Part shown: piece by piece, positions 51,437 to 59,707 of the stretch
Position numbering within the stretch: the first letter of the stretch is position 1
Layout of the letters: every line of letters begins with the position of its first letter
Source of the DNA: Congzhengia minquanensis
GTDB lineage: Bacteria > Bacillota > Clostridia > UBA1381 > UBA9506
Length of the DNA: 64,000 bases
Direction of reading: 5' to 3'
Assembly (NCBI RefSeq): GCF_014384785.1
Contig: NZ_JACRSU010000003.1
Location: forward strand, 124,001-188,000
Notes under the pieces: model-generated
What the model was told of the DNA's origin: nothing
The model's input: only the letters and a program-made list of their open reading frames with translations
The model's database searches: none
Program-made: the position numbers and the translations under genes

Positions 51437-52852
51437 ATGAAAAAATTTCTATCAGTTTTATTGGCATTATGCTGTGTTCTCAGTTTGTTTTCCATGACGA
51501 GCGGTGCAGCGGAAAATGTAACAGCAGAAGAAAATATCTCTGTTGTTTTGCAGATTGGAAATTCCATGATGACGGTAAATGGCAACACTTTGGAAATTGA
51601 TCCCGGCAGAGGCACCGTGCCGGTTGTGGTAAACGACAGGACGCTCGTTCCCATTCGTGCAATTATCGAAGCAATGGGTGGAACCGTTTCTTGGGATGAA
51701 GCGGCGCAAACAGCAGTGCTTGGATATAACAATAACGAAATCAGGCTTACCATGGATCAACCCGTTGCCTATTTCAACAATGAAGCATATACCCTTGATG
51801 TCGCGCCTGCCACAATGAATGACCGTACGATGCTCCCCATTCGGTTTATTGCAGAACGATTTTCTTTTCATGTGGATTGGAACGGTGAGGAACAGCGCAT
51901 TACGATTACGGGAGAGCTTTCAAACAGCGAACCCACAAAGGAGCCTGTAATTACACCGGAGCCGGAAGAACCACCTGCACCGGCAAACGCTCACGCACTG
52001 ACCATCTGCTTTTCTGCAACCGGGAACACTGAAACATTGGCAGAAACGGTTGCGCAGGCAGCCGGAGCAGACTTGGCAAGAATTATCCCGGTAGAGCCAT
52101 ACACAAGTGCAGACTTGAATTACAATGACAATTCCTGCCGTGCAAATCAGGAACTTAATTCCGATGCGCGCCCTGCCATCGAGCCGCTGGAAGTAGACGT
52201 TTCGCAATATGATGTAATTTTGCTGGGCTATCCCATTTGGTGGGGGCAGTGTCCGCCGGTTGTGCGTACATTTTTAGACAGTTACGATTTGTCCGGTAAA
52301 ACGATTCTGCCGTTTTGCACCAGCGGTGGCAGCGGGATTGGCGGCAGCTTGTCTAAAATTCGGGAATTAGCGCCGGACAGTACGGTGACAGACGGTTTTC
52401 GCGGAACGTCCTCCACGGGGACGGCACAGATTGACGAGTGGCTGCGTGACAACGGTTTTGTAAGGGAAACGGTAGGTGAACCGGAAAGGATGGCGGAAAC
52501 CAAAGTGCGTCTTTCGTGGGATAATAACGAAGTGATCGTTGTGCTGGAGGACAATGCGACCACGCAGGATTTTTTATCCAAACTGCCCATGAATATAATG
52601 CTTGAGGATTATAATAATACGGAAAAAATCAGCTATTTGGAAGAAGCACTTGTGAAAGACGAAACGGCAGCAGGCTGTGATCCGATTCCCGGAACGGTTG
52701 CACTATATGCGCCTTGGGGAAATCTCTCTATTTTTTATAAAGATTGGAGTTATTCAAATGATTTAATTCCAATGGGGCAAATTGAAACGGGATTGGATGT
52801 GCTGACTGCTATGAACAGCGATGTTGCCGTTCATATAGACCGCGTGGAATAA
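51437..52852 (+). CDS. Exported copper-amine-oxidase-N / flavodoxin / cyclophilin-like fusion
   Basis: 471 residues. A signal peptide (1-24) precedes a copper-amine-oxidase N-terminal-like domain (33-158), whose repeats NDRTLVPIRAIIEAMGG and NDRTMLPIRFIAERF are typical of PF07833 surface proteins. A Pro/Glu linker (163-184) follows. The flavodoxin domain (187-341) has FMN loop S193-ATGNT-198, LGYPIWWGQCPP and FCTSGGSGIGG. A cyclophilin-like domain (about 352-471) ends with LYAPWGNLSIFYKDWSYS. GGAGG lies eight bases before the ATG. The flavodoxin part is almost identical in DNA to that of the next gene. Confidence 0.9.
   Translation: MKKFLSVLLALCCVLSLFSMTSGAAENVTAEENISVVLQIGNSMMTVNGNTLEIDPGRGTVPVVVNDRTLVPIRAIIEAMGGTVSWDEAAQTAVLGYNNNEIRLTMDQPVAYFNNEAYTLDVAPATMNDRTMLPIRFIAERFSFHVDWNGEEQRITITGELSNSEPTKEPVITPEPEEPPAPANAHALTICFSATGNTETLAETVAQAAGADLARIIPVEPYTSADLNYNDNSCRANQELNSDARPAIEPLEVDVSQYDVILLGYPIWWGQCPPVVRTFLDSYDLSGKTILPFCTSGGSGIGGSLSKIRELAPDSTVTDGFRGTSSTGTAQIDEWLRDNGFVRETVGEPERMAETKVRLSWDNNEVIVVLEDNATTQDFLSKLPMNIMLEDYNNTEKISYLEEALVKDETAAGCDPIPGTVALYAPWGNLSIFYKDWSYSNDLIPMGQIETGLDVLTAMNSDVAVHIDRVE
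52081..52452 (+). repeat. Duplicated flavodoxin segment, copy 1
   Basis: Aligned by eye with 53320-53691, it differs at roughly twenty positions. The stretch 52361-52452 (92 bases) is identical to 53600-53691, while the genes diverge strongly outside the segment. Confidence 0.9.
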
Positions 52853-52864
52853 TTGGAGGTTGTG

Positions 52865-54058
52865 ATGAAAATGCGAAAGTATGCTGCTTTATTGTTGCCG
52901 CTGCTTTTGATGTTGTGCAGTGTAAACTCATTCGTTGCAGCGGCAGAACCCGCATTGACTGTAACAAAATCAGCGGCATATGCAACTGATTGCCCTGCGA
53001 ATTCAAATTTGATTGTTGCGTTATATCAAAACGAACGGCTCGTTGGAACTAAAATATATATCGGAACCGGAACCATTCAAGGCAATTATACACAGGATTT
53101 GGAAGAAGCGTTGACACACTCCGATTCCATCAAAACATTCCTATGGGACATATCTACTTTAACCCCGCTGATTCCGTGCTTTTCTTCCCGCATTGCCGAC
53201 TTGCCGGAAGAACCGACAGAAAAACCGGAACGTGTATTAACATTGTTTTTTAGCTGTACGGGAAATACGCATACGCTTGCTGAAAAAATTCATACAGCCG
53301 CCGGAGGCGATATGGCTGAAATCATCCCGGCAGAGCCATACACAAGCGCGGACTTGAATTACAATGACAATTCCTGCCGTGCAAATCAGGAACTTAATTC
53401 TGATGCGCGCCCTGCCATCGAGCCGCTGGAAGTAGACGTTACGCAATATGATGTGATTTTGCTGGGCTATCCCATTTGGTGGGGACAGTGCCCGCCGGTC
53501 GTGCGTACATTTTTGGACAGTTACGATCTATCCGGCAAAACGATTCTGCCGTTTTGCACCAGCGGGTCCACAGGAATCAGCGGCAGCTTGTCTAAAATCC
53601 GGGAATTAGCGCCGGACAGTACGGTGACAGACGGTTTTCGCGGAACGTCCTCCACGGGGACGGCACAGATTGACGAGTGGCTGCGTGACAATCATTTTAC
53701 GGAAGCGGTTTTTATGCGTATGAAGCTGGCTGCCGCAAACGGCGATATCATCGTTAAACTGGAACAGAATAATGCGGCAAAAAATCTTGCAGCTATGCTG
53801 CCGCTGGATTTGAACTTCAGCGATTACAACAACACAGAAAAGATTGCCTATCCGCCGGAGGAGATTGATATATCCAATACTACGCCTGGAACGGCTCCGA
53901 AGGCCGGTGATTTAACCATTTATGCACCCTGGGGAAATCTTGCGCTGTTTTACAAAGATTGGAGCTATTCGTCGTCGCTGATCCCGCTGGGCAGGATTGA
54001 ATCGGGTGCGGAACGGATTCCGGCATTGGACGGTACGATACGGGCAGAGGCATATTAG
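52865..54058 (+). CDS. Exported Ig-like / flavodoxin / cyclophilin-like fusion
   Basis: 397 residues. The signal peptide (1-27) is followed by an Ig-like module (about 30-112, NLIVALYQNERLVGTK then TFLWDISTLTPL), also found at the end of the 1057-residue protein at 27731. The flavodoxin domain (124-281) has FMN loop S130-CTGNT-135. A cyclophilin-like domain (about 288-397) ends with LTIYAPWGNLALFYKDWSYS. GGAGGT precedes the ATG at 52865; a second ATG at 52871 is possible. Twelve bases separate it from the preceding gene, with which it shares flavodoxin and cyclophilin-like parts. Confidence 0.88.
   Translation: MKMRKYAALLLPLLLMLCSVNSFVAAAEPALTVTKSAAYATDCPANSNLIVALYQNERLVGTKIYIGTGTIQGNYTQDLEEALTHSDSIKTFLWDISTLTPLIPCFSSRIADLPEEPTEKPERVLTLFFSCTGNTHTLAEKIHTAAGGDMAEIIPAEPYTSADLNYNDNSCRANQELNSDARPAIEPLEVDVTQYDVILLGYPIWWGQCPPVVRTFLDSYDLSGKTILPFCTSGSTGISGSLSKIRELAPDSTVTDGFRGTSSTGTAQIDEWLRDNHFTEAVFMRMKLAAANGDIIVKLEQNNAAKNLAAMLPLDLNFSDYNNTEKIAYPPEEIDISNTTPGTAPKAGDLTIYAPWGNLALFYKDWSYSSSLIPLGRIESGAERIPALDGTIRAEAY
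53320..53691 (+). repeat. Duplicated flavodoxin segment, copy 2
   Basis: Partner of 52081-52452. The near-identity is confined to the flavodoxin region, pointing to recent duplication or gene conversion. Confidence 0.9.
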
Positions 54059-54152
54059 AAGCAGGCGGCACAGGATATTCCGGATAATACCGTGGCATGC
54101 GGAAATCCCTGCCGGGGAAAACGCCGGATGGAAGAATTATGAGGTGAATGAT

Positions 54153-55193
54153 ATGCAATATACGAAATTAGGAAAATCAAACCTGACCGTATCCCGCATC
54201 TGCATGGGATGTATGGGGTTTGGCGACGCAGCAAACGGACAGCATACCTGGACGGTTGACGAAGCGCAGTCACGCATGATTATCAAACAAGGACTTTCTT
54301 TAGGCATTAACTTTTTTGACACAGCCCCTGCGTATCAAAACGGGACAAGCGAGCAGTATCTGGGCCGCGCCCTTTGGGATTTTGCGCCGAAACGGGACGA
54401 AGTGGTGATTGCAACCAAATTCTTGCCCCGCACAGCCGAGGAAATGAAAAAAGGGATTACCGGACAGCAGCATATTGAGCGCAGCTTAAACCGCAGTCTT
54501 GCCAATCTCGGCTTCGATTATGTGGATTTGTATATTTATCATATGTGGGATTATAACACGCCTGTTTATGACATTATGGAAGGACTGAACCGGGTTGTAA
54601 GGGCTGGAAAAGCGCGGTATATCGGCATTTCAAATTGCTTTCCTTCTCAGCTTGCAGCAGCAAACGCGGTTGCAGAAAAAGAGGGATTTGCGAAATTGAT
54701 ATCCATGCAGGGGCATTATAACCTGATTTTCCGCGAGGAAGAAAAAGAAATGAATCCCTATTGTCAAAAAGAACAAATCGCCCTGACGCCATACAGCCCC
54801 CTTGCGGGCGGGCGGCTTTCTAAATTCCCCGGCGAGACCTCCAAGCGGCTCATGGAGGACGAGTATGCGAAAGGCAAATATGACGCCGCTGCGGAGCGCG
54901 ATATGGGGATTGTCCAACGTGTGGAGGAACTGGCATTTCACCATGGTGTTTCCATGACGGAAATTTCTCTTGCATGGCTTTTAACAAAAGTCACAGCGCC
55001 GGTTGTCGGCGCGACAAAAGCAAGCCATGTGCAAGGGGCGGTGAAAGCAACAGAATTGCGGTTGAGCAATGAGGAAATTAAGTATTTGGAAGAATTATAT
55101 ACGCCCCACGAGTTGGTCGGCGTAATGGCGCAGAACACAGAAACTGCCGCAAACCAGCCGCATGTTTGGTCGGCGGGGAATCAAGAACTGTAA
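54153..55193 (+). CDS. Aldo/keto reductase
   Basis: 346 residues, TIM barrel. The catalytic set is visible: Asp in NFFDTAPAY, Tyr in the same loop, Lys in VVIATKFLP and His in LYIYHMWDY. The C-terminal ATKASHVQGAVKATEL binds NADP. It reduces carbonyls in the cytoplasm. The ATG at 54153 has GAGGTG upstream; an open frame running back into the previous gene has no site. The 94-base gap before it holds no other gene. Confidence 0.94.
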   Translation: MQYTKLGKSNLTVSRICMGCMGFGDAANGQHTWTVDEAQSRMIIKQGLSLGINFFDTAPAYQNGTSEQYLGRALWDFAPKRDEVVIATKFLPRTAEEMKKGITGQQHIERSLNRSLANLGFDYVDLYIYHMWDYNTPVYDIMEGLNRVVRAGKARYIGISNCFPSQLAAANAVAEKEGFAKLISMQGHYNLIFREEEKEMNPYCQKEQIALTPYSPLAGGRLSKFPGETSKRLMEDEYAKGKYDAAAERDMGIVQRVEELAFHHGVSMTEISLAWLLTKVTAPVVGATKASHVQGAVKATELRLSNEEIKYLEELYTPHELVGVMAQNTETAANQPHVWSAGNQEL

Positions 55194-55201
55194 GGCGTGT
55201 T

Positions 55202-55228
55202 TTAACGGGAAAGTTCCTTTCCCGTTAA
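55202..55228. other. Strong hairpin without a T-tract in the AKR-CMD gap
   Basis: TTAACGGGAAA (55202-55212), five bases, TTTCCCGTTAA (55218-55228). No run of Ts follows on either strand, so it may be an mRNA-processing or stability element. The rest of 55194-55377 shows nothing recognisable. Confidence 0.45.
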
Positions 55229-55377
55229 GCCTCCGGCGGGTTGAATTGCCCGTGTGATTTTTTCCTTTCGGCAAACGCACATGGGCAAAAAGATCTCTTA
55301 TCATTCCTTTGCCCTGCTGATAAGAGAAATTTAAAAACTATTTGTGCCGATGCAGGGCGGCGGAATGGAGATTTTTT

Positions 55378-56079
55378 ATGGATATTTATGAGACCGACCC
55401 GGAATTTGCAGAACGGTTTGCGTATTTTTTGCAAAACGAGGTACTACAGGAACCGGGGCAACAGTTGGATTCCAAGACAAGATATATGATAATTTTAGCA
55501 GCGCTGATGGGCTGTCAGGCGGAGGGCGCCTACAGGGAAGTGTTAGCGGAGGCGCTGGACAGCGGTCTTTCCCCCATCGCAGTAAAAGAGACTGTCTATC
55601 AGGCGACAGACTATTTGGGATATGGCAAGATGCTGCCGTTTTTGCATAGAACCAATGAACTTTTATCAGAACGCGGCGTCCCTCTGCCGCTGAAAGGACA
55701 GGCAACCACGACATTGGATGACCGACTGGAAAAAGGTGTGCAGATACAAGCTGTTATTTTCGGTGAGCAGATGAAAGAAGCGTGGAAAGCCGGACCCATC
55801 AACCGCTGGCTGGCGGCAAATTGTTTTGGCGATTACTACACCCGGACAGGGCTATCCCTTGCACAAAGGGAACTGATTACCTTTTGTTTTCTGATGGCAC
55901 AGGGCGGATGTGAGCCTCAGTTGACCGCCCACGCAAAGGGGAACATGAATATTGGCAACGACAAAGACTTTTTGATGCGCGTAATATCGCAATGTTTGCC
56001 GTATATCGGGTATCCGCGCAGCTTAAATGCGATTGCCTGTATCAATCGGGCAGAGAAAGAAATGCAGGAGGTAAAATAA
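55378..56079 (+). CDS. Carboxymuconolactone decarboxylase family protein
   Basis: 233 residues with two CMD-like helical domains (about 15-95 and 120-215). Segments are TRYMIILAALMGCQAEGAYR and LAQRELITFCFLMAQGGCEPQLTAH. The CxxC peroxidatic pair of AhpD is absent, so it is more like the gamma-carboxymuconolactone decarboxylase branch. TGGAGA lies before the ATG at 55378. Its stop overlaps the start of the cupin gene. Confidence 0.9.
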   Translation: MDIYETDPEFAERFAYFLQNEVLQEPGQQLDSKTRYMIILAALMGCQAEGAYREVLAEALDSGLSPIAVKETVYQATDYLGYGKMLPFLHRTNELLSERGVPLPLKGQATTTLDDRLEKGVQIQAVIFGEQMKEAWKAGPINRWLAANCFGDYYTRTGLSLAQRELITFCFLMAQGGCEPQLTAHAKGNMNIGNDKDFLMRVISQCLPYIGYPRSLNAIACINRAEKEMQEVK

Positions 56080-56486
56080 TGAATTTAAAAGAATCCCTTT
56101 TTCACACCGGCGCGCCGAATAAGGCGTTTGCACAGTATTTTGATGGGAAAAGCTACTTAAATATGCTGACCGATGATGGCGTGAAGATTGCTAATGTGAC
56201 ATTTGAGCCGGGCTGCCGCAACCATTGGCATATCCATAAAGCCGCCGAGGGCGGCGGGCAAATTTTGCTCTGCACGGACGGGACCGGCTGGTATCAGGCA
56301 TGGGGCGAAAAGCCGCGAAAGCTGCATCCCGGTGATGTGGTGGTCATTCCTGCCGGCGTCAAGCATTGGCACGGCGCGGCAAAGGATAGCTGGTTTTCTC
56401 ATTTGTCAGTTGAAATTCCAGGACGGGAAACTGCAAATGAATGGTTGGAGCCGATAGCGGAAAGCAGCTATGCCGCACTAAAATAG
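56079..56486 (+). CDS. Cupin domain protein
   Basis: 135 residues. Cupin motif 1 is CRNHWHIHKAAEGGGQILLCTDG and motif 2 is LHPGDVVVIPAGVKHWHGA, giving three His metal ligands and a possible Gln or Glu fourth. Often found next to carboxymuconolactone decarboxylase-like genes, as here. The TAATG overlap with the previous gene shows translational coupling; GCAGGAGG is the ribosome site. Enzymatic role unknown. Confidence 0.9.
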   Translation: MNLKESLFHTGAPNKAFAQYFDGKSYLNMLTDDGVKIANVTFEPGCRNHWHIHKAAEGGGQILLCTDGTGWYQAWGEKPRKLHPGDVVVIPAGVKHWHGAAKDSWFSHLSVEIPGRETANEWLEPIAESSYAALK

Positions 56487-56502
56487 AAAGGCGGTTTGTG
56501 TT

Positions 56503-57207
56503 GTGAAGAAGAAAGCGGCTGTAAAAATAGGGTTAGATGTGAGCATGACTGTTTTGCTGCTTTTGTTAATGGGTTATCAGTTTTGGGGCGGCACAGTGCA
56601 TGAATGGATGGGTGCCGGACTGTTTTTTCTGTTTATCCTCCATCATATGCTGAACTGCAATTGGTACAAAAATATAGGGAAAGGCAACAATACGCCATTG
56701 CGTATCGTTGGATTCATCATAGATGTTTTGTTGTTTGCCGATATGCTGATATTGATGTATAGCGGGCTTGTCATATCAAAAACCGTATTTGCTTTTTTAC
56801 CAGTAGGCGGTGGGCTTGCTATGGCAAGACGGTTACACATTATAGGCTCTTACTGGGGATTTTTACTGATGAGTCTGCACATTGGATTTCATTGGGGTAT
56901 GCTTTTTGGTCTTTTCCGAAAAGCGCTGCACCTTACCTCGAAAAAAGCAAATGTTGTATGCTTTGCTGCAGGGCTGATTACAGCAGGATATGGTGCGTTT
57001 GTTTTTGTAAAGCGGAACCTCCTGTCCTATCTTTTATTAAAAAGTGAATTTGTATTTATGGATTATGCTGAATCAAAGCTGCTATTTTACATAGACTATT
57101 TGGCACTCATGGGACTGTGCAGTTTCATTGCGCACGTTCTGTCAAAACTTTGCATACGCCTATATAAAATATCGCAGCAGAACACAATCGCGATAAGGAA
57201 AAAATGA
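56503..57207 (+). CDS. DUF4405 membrane protein, cytochrome-b-like
   Basis: 234 residues, GTG start behind AAAGGCGG. Five to six membrane helices are predicted. Histidines sit where bis-haem ligands would be expected: HEW and HHMLN in the first pair of helices, and HIIGSYWGFLLMSLHIGFHW in the middle. DUF4405 proteins are thought to be membrane haem proteins. It could pass electrons across the membrane to the exported flavodoxins made by its neighbours; that link is inferred from position. Confidence 0.8.
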   Translation: MKKKAAVKIGLDVSMTVLLLLLMGYQFWGGTVHEWMGAGLFFLFILHHMLNCNWYKNIGKGNNTPLRIVGFIIDVLLFADMLILMYSGLVISKTVFAFLPVGGGLAMARRLHIIGSYWGFLLMSLHIGFHWGMLFGLFRKALHLTSKKANVVCFAAGLITAGYGAFVFVKRNLLSYLLLKSEFVFMDYAESKLLFYIDYLALMGLCSFIAHVLSKLCIRLYKISQQNTIAIRKK

Positions 57208-57221
57208 AAGGAGTATCGTTT

Positions 57222-59021
57222 ATGAAAAGAATATTATGTATGACGTTAAGCCTTATTCTGTGTTTTTCATGCTTTGCTGTTTTTGCAGCAGATGAAACGC
57301 AGGACTTATCCATTTTATTGCAAATTGACAATCCGCAGATGTTGGTAAACGGAGTGGAAAAAGAAATTGATTTCGGAAGGGGCACAGCGCCTATTTTGCA
57401 AAACAATAGAACGTTGCTCCCTGTCCGTGCGATTGTGGAAGAAATGGGCGGTACTGTCCTTTGGGACGGCGCAAGCCAAGAAGTTACCTTGTCCCTTGGC
57501 GCAAATGAAATCCGTCTTGTAATAGACAGTACCACTGCATATTTGAATGACACAGCACAAACGCTTGACGTTGCGCCGACAGTGTTAAATGACCGCACGA
57601 TGCTCCCGATTCGCTTTATTGCAGAGAGTTTTAAATTTTCGGTAGATTGGAATGAAACAGAGCAAATGATTACGATTACCAAAACAGGCAATACAGATGT
57701 CAATATAGAAGCAACGGATGATTTTGTTTTAATAAACGGCGGTACTTTTCAAATGGGAAGCCCTGAAAACGAGCCGGAGCGTGATGCTGACGAACGACTG
57801 CACGAGGTGTCGGTTGACAGTTTCTATCTTGCAAAAACAGAACTGACGCAGCAGGATTATCAGGCAGTCACAGGGAGCAATCCCAGTGAGTTTCAAGGTG
57901 CGGGAAATCCTGTTGAAAACGTAACTTGGTATGATGCAATTCGATTCTGTAATACAAAAAGCGAAGTCGAGGGGCTTTCCCCGTGTTACACCATTTCTGG
58001 TACGACTGTTACATGGGACAAAAGCGCCAACGGCTACCGTTTGCCTACAGAAGCCGAATGGGAATATGCGGCAAGGGCAAACACGGATACGCCGTTTTCT
58101 TTTGGCAGCTATGTAAATGACGAGGACGCAAACTGTTATAATGCTTATGGTTATAACAACAATGCAAGCGGACAATGGGTAAACGGTTACTTAGAACATA
58201 CCGTAAGCACCGACAGTTATCTGGCCAATGGCAACGGTTTATATAACATGCACGGCAATGTAGCTGAATGGGTGTGGGATTGGTATGGCAGTTACAGTGA
58301 GGAAGCATCGCTAAATCCAACAGGTATGCAGGCCGGCAATTATAAAATTGCCCGCGGCGGCGGTTGGAATGATTTTCCGAAACATATTCGCAGTGCATAC
58401 CGCAGCGCTTACCCGGCAGATGTTCCCCTTTATAGTATCGGTATTCGTTTAGCCCGAAACGCAGTGGATATGACGGGTACTGTAACGAGCGAAAATCATG
58501 CAAATGCCGACGGCAGGAATAAAACGCTGATTGTCTATTTTTCGCAAACAGGCAATACAGACGGTTTTGCCAATATCATTGCCGAAATGACAGGTGCGGA
58601 TATATTCCGGGTGGAACGGAAGACACCATATTCAGCTACGGGCAATTCCGTTAGTCTTTATGCAGAGGCTTTGACAGAATACAGAGAAAACGCAGTCCCG
58701 GACTTGAACGCATATCTTGAGGATGTCGGTCTCGACATCAATCAGTATGACACCATTTTATTGGGATATTGTAATTGGTGGGCTTCCATCCCTGCCCCTA
58801 TACGCACATTTCTAACGCACTATGATTTTAGTGGCAAAACAATTATTCCGTTTTGCAGTATGGGCGGCGGGCGCTTTGGGCAAACCATCAGTGCGGTTGC
58901 TAAACTTGCCCCCAACAGCACCATTCAAAAAGGACTGGCTGTAACCTATTCTTCTTATAACAGAGATGAAATTGCCACATGGCTTGCAGAAAATCGAATT
59001 GAAATGGTAAATGCACAGTAA
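57222..59021 (+). CDS. Exported copper-amine-oxidase-N / FGE-like / flavodoxin fusion
   Basis: 599 residues. A signal peptide (1-22) is followed by a copper-amine-oxidase N-terminal-like domain (29-154; NNRTLLPVRAIVEEMGG). An FGE/sulfatase-modifying-factor domain follows (167-413; GGTFQMGSPENEPERD, NGYRLPTEAEWEYAAR, NMHGNVAEWVWDWYG, ARGGGW). The last part is a flavodoxin domain (434-592) with FMN loop S441-QTGNT-446 and LGYCNWWASIP. The FGE domain lacks the catalytic Cys pair: GSYMCHRSYC of true FGE is replaced by GGWNDFPKHIR. It is therefore a binding or structural C-type-lectin-like fold. AAAGGAG precedes the ATG. Confidence 0.92.
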   Translation: MKRILCMTLSLILCFSCFAVFAADETQDLSILLQIDNPQMLVNGVEKEIDFGRGTAPILQNNRTLLPVRAIVEEMGGTVLWDGASQEVTLSLGANEIRLVIDSTTAYLNDTAQTLDVAPTVLNDRTMLPIRFIAESFKFSVDWNETEQMITITKTGNTDVNIEATDDFVLINGGTFQMGSPENEPERDADERLHEVSVDSFYLAKTELTQQDYQAVTGSNPSEFQGAGNPVENVTWYDAIRFCNTKSEVEGLSPCYTISGTTVTWDKSANGYRLPTEAEWEYAARANTDTPFSFGSYVNDEDANCYNAYGYNNNASGQWVNGYLEHTVSTDSYLANGNGLYNMHGNVAEWVWDWYGSYSEEASLNPTGMQAGNYKIARGGGWNDFPKHIRSAYRSAYPADVPLYSIGIRLARNAVDMTGTVTSENHANADGRNKTLIVYFSQTGNTDGFANIIAEMTGADIFRVERKTPYSATGNSVSLYAEALTEYRENAVPDLNAYLEDVGLDINQYDTILLGYCNWWASIPAPIRTFLTHYDFSGKTIIPFCSMGGGRFGQTISAVAKLAPNSTIQKGLAVTYSSYNRDEIATWLAENRIEMVNAQ

Positions 59022-59105
59022 ATTCTCTGACTTTTTATATAAGATTTTATTAGTAAGTGCCGGTAAATTATATATCCTTAACATTGCATGCTGAATGTTT
59101 TACGC

Positions 59106-59141
59106 AACAGTCTTGTACTTACGGTATGAGGCTGTTTTTAT
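59106..59141 (+). terminator. Terminator at the end of the redox island
   Basis: AACAGTCTT and GAGGCTGTTTTTATT form an imperfect stem and T-run about 85 bases after the FGE-flavodoxin gene. The remainder of 59022-59248 shows nothing else. Confidence 0.5.
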
Positions 59142-59248
59142 TACTTGTTCGTGAAAGCAATATCTAAGGTGCCTATGTTTTATCATTCTGTGGATTGTTT
59201 CAATCATGTTTATGAAAATTTGTAATTGCAGTTGGAATGACAGTAAAA

Positions 59249-59516
59249 ATGGATTTTTGGGTATTGGGGGAAAATATACGAATTTGCCGAGAGTAAGGGT
59301 TTAACACAAGAAAAATTGGCAGAACTTTCGCATATTTTTGTAAAACATATTTTAAAAATCGAACTTGGTAAAGTTAATTTGAAAATGGAAACATTTGTAA
59401 ATCTTGCTAATGCCTTAGATATGGCAACAAATACCCTTCTACGCAATTATGTTACACACAGCGAGAACATCTCTGTTATTGAAATAAAACTGGAAATGAA
59501 ACACATTTATTCTTAG
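59249..59516 (+). pseudogene. Frameshifted XRE-type regulator
   Basis: The ATG at 59249 opens MDFWVLGENIRICRE, then a TAA. Two bases appear to be missing near 59292. The continuation in another frame reads SKGLTQEKLAELSH, a standard XRE helix-turn-helix, and then VNLKMETFVNLANALDMATNTLL to a stop at 59516. It lies at the right edge of the redox island and looks like decayed mobile-element DNA. Confidence 0.75.
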
Positions 59517-59561
59517 AAAAGCAGCATTTAACGGATCGAAGTGTGACAAAAAGTTTCAATG

Positions 59562-59573
59562 CGGCGAAATTTG
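59562..59573. promoter_or_regulatory. Half-site shared with the XRE dyad at 13580-13603
   Basis: CGGCGAAATTTG is identical to the right arm of the palindrome upstream of the small XRE pair. Related GCGAAA words recur at 59592 and near 59614. Confidence 0.35.
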
Positions 59574-59631
59574 TTTCATTTTACCTAATTTGCGAAAAAA
59601 GTCTTGATTTTATGCGAAATTCCTGTTATTC

Positions 59632-59661
59632 TATAATTAAAGTTCAAGTTTCTTGAACTTT
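59632..59661. promoter_or_regulatory. -10 box and palindromic operator of the XRE gene at 59708
   Basis: TATAAT (59632-59637) is followed by AAAGTTCAAG-TTT-CTTGAACTTT (59639-59661), a perfect dyad over the expected start point. That placement fits autorepression. The -35 region is weak. Confidence 0.6.
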
Positions 59662-59707
59662 TTGACATCTGTGGTTTAAAAATATGACAGAATGCGAGGA
59701 AAGCTTT

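Noticed and set aside
57222..59021. Calling the FGE domain a sulfatase-maturing enzyme
   Set aside because: The catalytic cysteine pair is absent and no sulfatase gene is in the window.
46723..59600. Transposase, integrase or intact mobilisation genes for the island
   Set aside because: None is recognisable; only the broken RepA and XRE genes hint at mobile origin, so I do not define a mobile element with boundaries.
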